From: UBA1413 sp964567485
GTDB lineage: Bacteria; Bacteroidota; Bacteroidia; Bacteroidales; Prolixibacteraceae
DNA length: 64,000 nucleotides
Assembly: GCA_964567485.1 (NCBI GenBank)
Contig: CAZMMX010000004.1
Coordinates: 1-64,000, forward strand
Direction: 5' to 3'
Shown: positions 59,279-64,000 of the stretch, piece after piece
Numbering within the stretch: the first letter of the stretch is position 1
How the letters are laid out: each line of letters opens with the position of its first letter
The notes under the pieces: model-generated
What the model saw: only the letters and a program-made list of their open reading frames with translations
Told to the model about the DNA's origin: nothing
The model's database searches: none
Position numbers and translations under genes: made by a program

Positions 59279-60708
59279 CCGGAATGGAAAATATCGCCCA
59301 TGTCTACTTCCTCGGCATCGGAGGAATCGGGATGAGTGCCCTGGCCCGGTGGTTCAGGCATTCGGGGCTTTCGGTAGCCGGATATGACCGCACCCCTTCA
59401 CTGCTCACCGCCACCCTGGAAAAGGAGGGCATACGGGTCCATTATTCCGACCTGGGAGAAGAGATCAGGGAGTTTACCGGCCACCACAACGACACCCTGG
59501 TGGTAGTCACCCCGGCCCTGCCTTCTGATCATGGCGAATGGAACTGGTTGAAAAACAACGGATATACCATCCTCAAAAGGTCAAAAGTCCTGGGGATGAT
59601 CTGCAACCCCGCCCACAGCATCGCCGTAGCGGGCACACATGGTAAGACCACCGTATCTACCATGGCGGCCACCATCCTGAAAATGAGTCCCCGCGGATGC
59701 GGTGCCATCCTGGGAGGTATCTCCAAGAATTTCGGCACCAACCTGTTGCTGCCGGGCTCTCCTGAAGAATGGCTGGTCACAGAAGCCGATGAGTATGACC
59801 GTTCCTTCCTGCAGCTCACGCCCGAGGTCGCCGTCATTACCTATATGGATGCCGACCACCTCGACATCTACGAAAATTACGACGAAGTGGTCACCTCCTT
59901 CCTTGACTTTGCCAGTGGGATAAAGAGCGGGGGCAGCCTGGTGGTACGCCGCGAACTGGCCGGCCATTTTCCCACCCTTGCGGGAAAAGAGGTTTACACC
60001 TATGCCCTCGAAGGAGAAGCTTCCTTTGTCACCAGCGATCTCACCCTCGACGCCACTACCAGAAACTACAGCTTCCGGATACGCACTCCCGGGGGGGAAA
60101 CCCCGTTGATCACCATGGGCTACCCGGGGCTTCACAATGTGGAAAATGCCATCGCCGCAGCCGCAGCATCCTTCCTGGCAGGCGCACGTCTGCAGGACAT
60201 CGCCCGCGGATTAGCAGAATATACGGGCGTCAGCCGCCGGTTCGACATCCGCCACAGAAGCGGAAAATGCATCTATATCGACGATTACGCCCACCACCCC
60301 AAGGAACTCAAAACCTTCATCACCTCGGTGAGACAGATGTGGCCTGAAAAGAAAATCACCGGTATATTCCAGCCTCATCTGTACTCGCGCACCCGTGATT
60401 TCTCCACGGAATTCGCACAGAGCCTCGACTTGCTCGACACAGCGGTCATCCTCCCCATATACCCCGCCAGAGAACTCCCCATCCCCGGAGTCTCTGCGGA
60501 ACTCATCCTCAGTCAAATGACCCTGGCCGACAAACGGATGGCAGAAAAAGAGGAGATCATCCCCTGCCTCAGAAAACAGAACCCCGAACTCCTGCTGACC
60601 ATGGGAGCCGGAGACATTGAACTCCTGGCTGACCCGATCATGGCATTTCTTGAAGAGGCAGTGAACGGCATACCCTTAACCCCTCACGGCAATGAAACGG
60701 ATGGTTAG
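59275..60708 (+). CDS. murC: UDP-MurNAc:L-alanine ligase MurC
   Basis: A 477-residue Mur ligase that attaches L-alanine to UDP-MurNAc, the first peptide step. Motifs are the N-terminal FLGIGGIGMSALARW, the ATP loop VAGTHGKTTVSTM, TEADEYDRSFLQL, YMDADHLDIYENYDE, and YIDDYAHHPKELK near the C-terminus. It overlaps murG by 4 and ftsQ by 17 bases. Confidence 0.97.
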   Translation: MTGMENIAHVYFLGIGGIGMSALARWFRHSGLSVAGYDRTPSLLTATLEKEGIRVHYSDLGEEIREFTGHHNDTLVVVTPALPSDHGEWNWLKNNGYTILKRSKVLGMICNPAHSIAVAGTHGKTTVSTMAATILKMSPRGCGAILGGISKNFGTNLLLPGSPEEWLVTEADEYDRSFLQLTPEVAVITYMDADHLDIYENYDEVVTSFLDFASGIKSGGSLVVRRELAGHFPTLAGKEVYTYALEGEASFVTSDLTLDATTRNYSFRIRTPGGETPLITMGYPGLHNVENAIAAAAASFLAGARLQDIARGLAEYTGVSRRFDIRHRSGKCIYIDDYAHHPKELKTFITSVRQMWPEKKITGIFQPHLYSRTRDFSTEFAQSLDLLDTAVILPIYPARELPIPGVSAELILSQMTLADKRMAEKEEIIPCLRKQNPELLLTMGAGDIELLADPIMAFLEEAVNGIPLTPHGNETDG

Positions 60709-61453
60709 AAAAATAGTGCGCATAGCCGGATGGTTGGTACTGGTAGCCCTTCTGGTGGTCCCCCTGGCCTTTTCGACCCTCGAAATGGAAGGAATCGAAT
60801 GTGCCGGCATTTCCGTGAGATATGCCGGAAATTCCGACATTCGCCTCGACACCCGATCGCTGGTGCGCCTTGCCCGTGGTGCCGACCAACATATCATCGG
60901 CAAAAAACTCAACGAAATAGATACCGAAGCCATTGAGGCGGAATTGACCAAACACAAAGCCATCCTTAAGGCCGAAGCATACAAAACCGTGATCAGGGAC
61001 TCCACAGGATGGAAAGGAATGGTCACCCTCAAGGTAAAACACAGGGCGCCGGTTCTGCGGATCATCTCCACCAATGGCAATTATTATATGGATGCCCAGG
61101 GAAACCGCATTCCTCCTTCGGTCAACTATGCCGCCGATGTCCCCGTGGCTACAGGAAACATCTCCCTGGAAACGGCCAGAAATGAACTCCTTCCCCTGGT
61201 CGGTTTCATCAACAAACACAAATTCTGGAAAGCCCAGGTTAGACAAATCCATGTCAACGGACATGGGGAGATCCTTTTCTCCACCCTGGTCGGCGATCAG
61301 CTGATTGAATTCGGAAAAGCGGAAAACATGGAAGAGAAATTCCGTAACCTCCGGGCATTTTATGACCAGGTGCTTTCCGACAATAACTGGCACAAATACA
61401 AAAGAATATCGGTTAAATTCAAGAATCAGGTAATTGCGAAAAAAAACAGATAA
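60692..61453 (+). CDS. ftsQ: Cell division protein FtsQ-like
   Basis: A 253-residue protein in the ftsQ position between murC and ftsA. It has a basic N-terminus, one membrane helix (about residues 11-28), and a POTRA-like periplasmic beta region (about 40-130, with LRIISTNGNYYMDAQGN as the following beta domain). FtsQ bridges early and late divisome proteins. Sequence conservation is weak, so the assignment depends mainly on topology and position. It begins 17 bases before the murC stop and ends one base before ftsA. Confidence 0.88.
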   Translation: MKRMVRKIVRIAGWLVLVALLVVPLAFSTLEMEGIECAGISVRYAGNSDIRLDTRSLVRLARGADQHIIGKKLNEIDTEAIEAELTKHKAILKAEAYKTVIRDSTGWKGMVTLKVKHRAPVLRIISTNGNYYMDAQGNRIPPSVNYAADVPVATGNISLETARNELLPLVGFINKHKFWKAQVRQIHVNGHGEILFSTLVGDQLIEFGKAENMEEKFRNLRAFYDQVLSDNNWHKYKRISVKFKNQVIAKKNR

Positions 61454-61454
61454 T

Positions 61455-62750
61455 ATGGCTTCAAAACAGGACTTTACGGTAGTCGTCGATATAGGGACGA
61501 CAAAAATCACGGCGTTGGCGGGCGAAATGAGTGACAACAGAAAGATTGACCTGTTGGGCAAAGCCATGGTGCCATCACGGGGTATCCGCAGGGGGGTTGT
61601 CCTCAATCCCGGGGAGTTTGCCCTGGCCGTGCAGTCCCTGATCAGCCAGCTGGAATCGCAGGTCGGGGGAAAAATCAGAATTGTTGACGTCTCCATGGCT
61701 GGCCAGGGAATCCGCACCACCACCTATGAAGGTTTCCGCTATATAGAGTCGGGACTGGTGAGCCAGAACGATGTCGATTACCTCGAAAAGGAGGCCTTCA
61801 ACATGCCCCTGGAGCCGGGGTACCGCGTATATCACATTTTCCCCAGGAACTATGAGATCGGCGATGATTCCAGCGTGACCATACCCGTGGGACACGAAGG
61901 GCGGAAAATGACCGCCCGGTATACCCTGGTCACTGGCCCCTCCTCTTATCAGGAGAGCGTCGAGAGGGCTTTGGACCGCATCGGCGTGCAACTGGGGGAA
62001 TTCGTGCTCTCCCCTCTGGCCACGGCCTCGGCAGTGATCAGCAATGAAGAAAAGGAAGTGGGCGTTGCCGTAGTAGATATTGGCGGGGGGTCCACCAAAC
62101 TGACGACCTGGTCGGAAGGGGTACTCACCCACATGGCTGTTATTCCCTTTGCCGGAGAAGTGATTACCCGTGATATCAAAGAGGGGTGTTCCATCCTCCT
62201 GAAGTGGGCGGAACAACTTAAAACCCAGTATGGGCAAGCCATGGGCGATTTCGCCGATGAGGAGAAGGTGGTGACCATCCCCGGCCATAACGGCTGGGAA
62301 CCCAAGGAAATCTCCTTCAAAAGCCTGGCCTTTATCATCCAGGCCCGCCTCGAAGAGATCATCGACAGCCTTTATTTTCATATCGAAAAATCAGGGTTCC
62401 TCCAGCAGCCGGCACAGGGCATCGTCCTCACAGGGGGCACCTCCCGCATGGTCAACATCCTGCAACTGGTGAAATTCCGCACTGGCATGGACGCACGGCT
62501 GGGATTTTCCCAGGTCAGGCTGGAGGGAAACAACGACCTCGACAAAACCTCTTACCTGACGGCATTGGGACTCCTCCAGCGTTCCCTGCGCCACCAGTAT
62601 CCGGCACCCCTGAGATCAAAGACCCCGGGCACCCCCCTGAAAGAAAAGAACCCCGACAAAAAGACGGGAAATGGTTTTTTAACTAATTTAGGGAAAAAAG
62701 TATCACAGCAAATCAGCCTCATCTTTGAGGATAACGATGCCAATATGTAA
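61455..62750 (+). CDS. ftsA: Cell division protein FtsA
   Basis: A 431-residue actin-like protein that tethers FtsZ filaments to the membrane. The phosphate-1 motif is VVDIGTTKITALAGE, the SHS2 region includes GIRRGVVLNPGEF, phosphate-2 is VVDIGGGSTKLTTW, and the adenosine motif is IVLTGGTSRMVNI. A C-terminal helix follows a disordered linker with basic residues (FLTNLGKKVSQQISLIF), the expected membrane-targeting sequence. The ATG at 61455 gives the usual start; upstream codons in frame are unsupported. ftsZ follows after 17 bases. Confidence 0.96.
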   Translation: MASKQDFTVVVDIGTTKITALAGEMSDNRKIDLLGKAMVPSRGIRRGVVLNPGEFALAVQSLISQLESQVGGKIRIVDVSMAGQGIRTTTYEGFRYIESGLVSQNDVDYLEKEAFNMPLEPGYRVYHIFPRNYEIGDDSSVTIPVGHEGRKMTARYTLVTGPSSYQESVERALDRIGVQLGEFVLSPLATASAVISNEEKEVGVAVVDIGGGSTKLTTWSEGVLTHMAVIPFAGEVITRDIKEGCSILLKWAEQLKTQYGQAMGDFADEEKVVTIPGHNGWEPKEISFKSLAFIIQARLEEIIDSLYFHIEKSGFLQQPAQGIVLTGGTSRMVNILQLVKFRTGMDARLGFSQVRLEGNNDLDKTSYLTALGLLQRSLRHQYPAPLRSKTPGTPLKEKNPDKKTGNGFLTNLGKKVSQQISLIFEDNDANM

Positions 62751-62767
62751 CCATCAACTGAATTCCC

Positions 62768-64000
62768 ATGAGTGAAGATTTAGTAAAATTCCATTTTCCG
62801 GTGAACACCTCCTCGATCATAAAAGTGGCAGGGATCGGCGGTGGTGGCTGTAATGCCGTCAACAACATGTTTGAGGCGGGAATCAAGGATGTCGACTTTA
62901 TTGTTTGTAATACCGATGCCCAGGCACTCTCCAACAGTCCGGTTCCCGTGAAGATCCAATTGGGGGTTTCCCTGACCGAAGGAAGAGGAGCCGGCAACAA
63001 ACCCGAGATGGGCGAAAAAGCCGCCATTGAGAACGACGAAGATATCAGAAAGGTGCTGGAGGATAATACCAAAATGCTCTTTATCACGGCAGGAATGGGA
63101 GGAGGCACCGGCACCGGAGGAGCCCCGGTGATTGCCCGACTGGCCAGTGAAATGGGAATCCTCACCATTGCCGTGGTCACCATTCCCTCTCCTGCCGAAG
63201 GCAAGAAGAGGTATAACCAAGCCATCGAAGGCATCATGAGGCTGAGTGAGTTCACCGACAGCATGCTGATTGTCAGTAACCAGAAGCTTCACTCTATCTA
63301 TGGGGACCTCCCGGCACGCCAGGCGTTCAAACTGGCCGACGATATTGTGACCACCGCCGTCAAGGGAGTGGCCGAAATCATCACCCTCCATGGAAATATC
63401 AACATTGACTTTGCCGACGTCTTTACCGTGATGCACAACAGCAAGGTCTTCATCATGGGCACAGGATACGCCTCGGGCGAAGGACGCGCCATGAAAGCCG
63501 TCGAAATGGCCCTGCAGTCTCCCCTGCTCGACAACAACGACATCTACGGCACCAAAAATATCCTCCTCAACATCATCTCGGGAACCCAGGAAATTACCAT
63601 CGGGGAGATCGGCCAAATCATCGAGTACCTGCAGAATGCCGCCGGACAGGAAGCCGACATCATTTGGGGAAATGGTTATGACGACACCATCGGGGAAAAT
63701 ATCAGCGTCACCATCCTCTGCACCGGATTCAGGAATGCCCCGACCGTGGAAACGCACGGAGAAAGGAAAACAGCCAAAAATATTCCCCTGGAGGTAGACG
63801 AAGAACCCCGGAAAGAAGAAACAAGACCTTCACAAAAAGAAGATCATCCCGAAGAGGAACGTAAAAGGTTTACCCTCGACCTGGAGGAGGAGGAAACACC
63901 AACCGACAAGGACCTCACCATTTGGCCCGGGGAGAGACAAAGAGAGGAAAAACCCCAACCCAGAAAAACGCCACCTCCCCCAAAGAAAAAAGAGCACAAA
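62768..64000 (+). CDS. ftsZ: Cell division GTPase FtsZ (truncated by the window end)
   Basis: The first 411 residues of FtsZ, open to the last base of the window, so the C-terminus is missing. The N-terminal GIGGGGCNAVNNM, the GTP-binding signature GMGGGTGTGGAPVIA, the phrase TIPSPAEGKKRYNQA and the catalytic T7 loop IDFADVFTVMHN are intact; the core ends near residue 320. After it is a charged Glu/Lys/Arg/Pro-rich linker (ending PPPPKKKEHK), which in Bacteroidota is often long. It polymerises into the Z-ring. Confidence 0.97.
   Translation, partial: MSEDLVKFHFPVNTSSIIKVAGIGGGGCNAVNNMFEAGIKDVDFIVCNTDAQALSNSPVPVKIQLGVSLTEGRGAGNKPEMGEKAAIENDEDIRKVLEDNTKMLFITAGMGGGTGTGGAPVIARLASEMGILTIAVVTIPSPAEGKKRYNQAIEGIMRLSEFTDSMLIVSNQKLHSIYGDLPARQAFKLADDIVTTAVKGVAEIITLHGNINIDFADVFTVMHNSKVFIMGTGYASGEGRAMKAVEMALQSPLLDNNDIYGTKNILLNIISGTQEITIGEIGQIIEYLQNAAGQEADIIWGNGYDDTIGENISVTILCTGFRNAPTVETHGERKTAKNIPLEVDEEPRKEETRPSQKEDHPEEERKRFTLDLEEEETPTDKDLTIWPGERQREEKPQPRKTPPPPKKKEHK

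Noticed and set aside
1..64000. tRNA, rRNA, CRISPR array, prophage or insertion sequence
   Set aside because: I saw no cloverleaf or rRNA-like sequence, no regularly spaced direct repeats, and no transposase, integrase or phage structural genes. Gene density and order are those of an ordinary chromosome.

Overview
The window looks like a chromosomal segment of a Bacteroidota bacterium, most likely class Bacteroidia. The evidence is a Bacteroidetes-style division and cell-wall (dcw) cluster with a FtsL-like gene and a PASTA-tailed FtsI, a secreted protein with a gliding/T9SS type B C-terminal domain, a probable glycine-lipid acyltransferase pair, Reg_prop/Y_Y_Y sensor architecture, and repeated exact matches to the Bacteroidetes -7 promoter element TAnnTTTG. 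Two runs of exactly 100 N (12502-12601 and 20627-20726) mark assembly gaps, so this is a draft or metagenome-derived sequence. I saw no rRNA, tRNA, CRISPR array, transposase or prophage.

Layout. 0.1-11.3 kb: a fused acyl-CoA synthetase/ACP/acyltransferase translationally coupled to a secreted GH42 beta-galactosidase, a LemA plus DUF2207 membrane pair, and a large Reg_prop sensor kinase. 11.5-14.1 kb: a small secreted protein and a LytS/LytR-type two-component pair whose regulator carries a repetitive Gln-rich linker broken by the first gap. 14.5-20.4 kb: an outer-membrane porin, an aromatic/His-rich secreted protein, a TonB-type protein, HflX and aspartate-semialdehyde dehydrogenase. 20.5-22.5 kb: a lamin-tail adhesin-like protein holding the second gap. 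22.6-25.7 kb: an oxidative-stress island with a peroxiredoxin, a cysteine-free Fur/PerR-family regulator, a Mn-type and a Fe-type superoxide dismutase and a tiny winged-helix protein. 25.8-30.1 kb: a xylose operon (xylB-xylA-xylE order). 30.2-35.4 kb: nitroreductase, proline dehydrogenase, OmpH/Skp-like chaperone, GT2 glycosyltransferase and a Gfo/Idh/MocA oxidoreductase. 35.5-42.5 kb: mfd, an AlbA_2 protein, a U32 protein, a GNAT and an AhpD-like protein. 42.6-48.6 kb: miaB, a SPOR-like protein, a long PurF paralogue and the glsB/glsA acyltransferases. 49.0-64.0 kb: mraZ-rsmH-ftsL-ftsI-murE-mraY-murD-ftsW-murG-murC-ftsQ-ftsA-ftsZ, with ftsZ running off the end.

How it works together. The dcw genes are packed with 1-20 base overlaps or very short gaps and should be one transcript driven from upstream of mraZ, where four 10-base direct repeats form a likely MraZ operator. 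The oxidative-stress island has Per-box-like palindromes in front of the peroxiredoxin, the regulator and the first SOD, suggesting one local regulon. The xylose genes cover uptake, isomerisation and phosphorylation into the pentose phosphate pathway. The MurE motif DNPR points to meso-diaminopimelate peptidoglycan. The observations I rate most worth checking are the MraZ-like repeat operator, the Per-box regulon, the second gap (its identical 55-base flanks restore one reading frame when merged), a 42-base dispersed palindromic repeat, a tandem duplication of a translation start, and a multi-hairpin intergenic stretch at 17198-17283.
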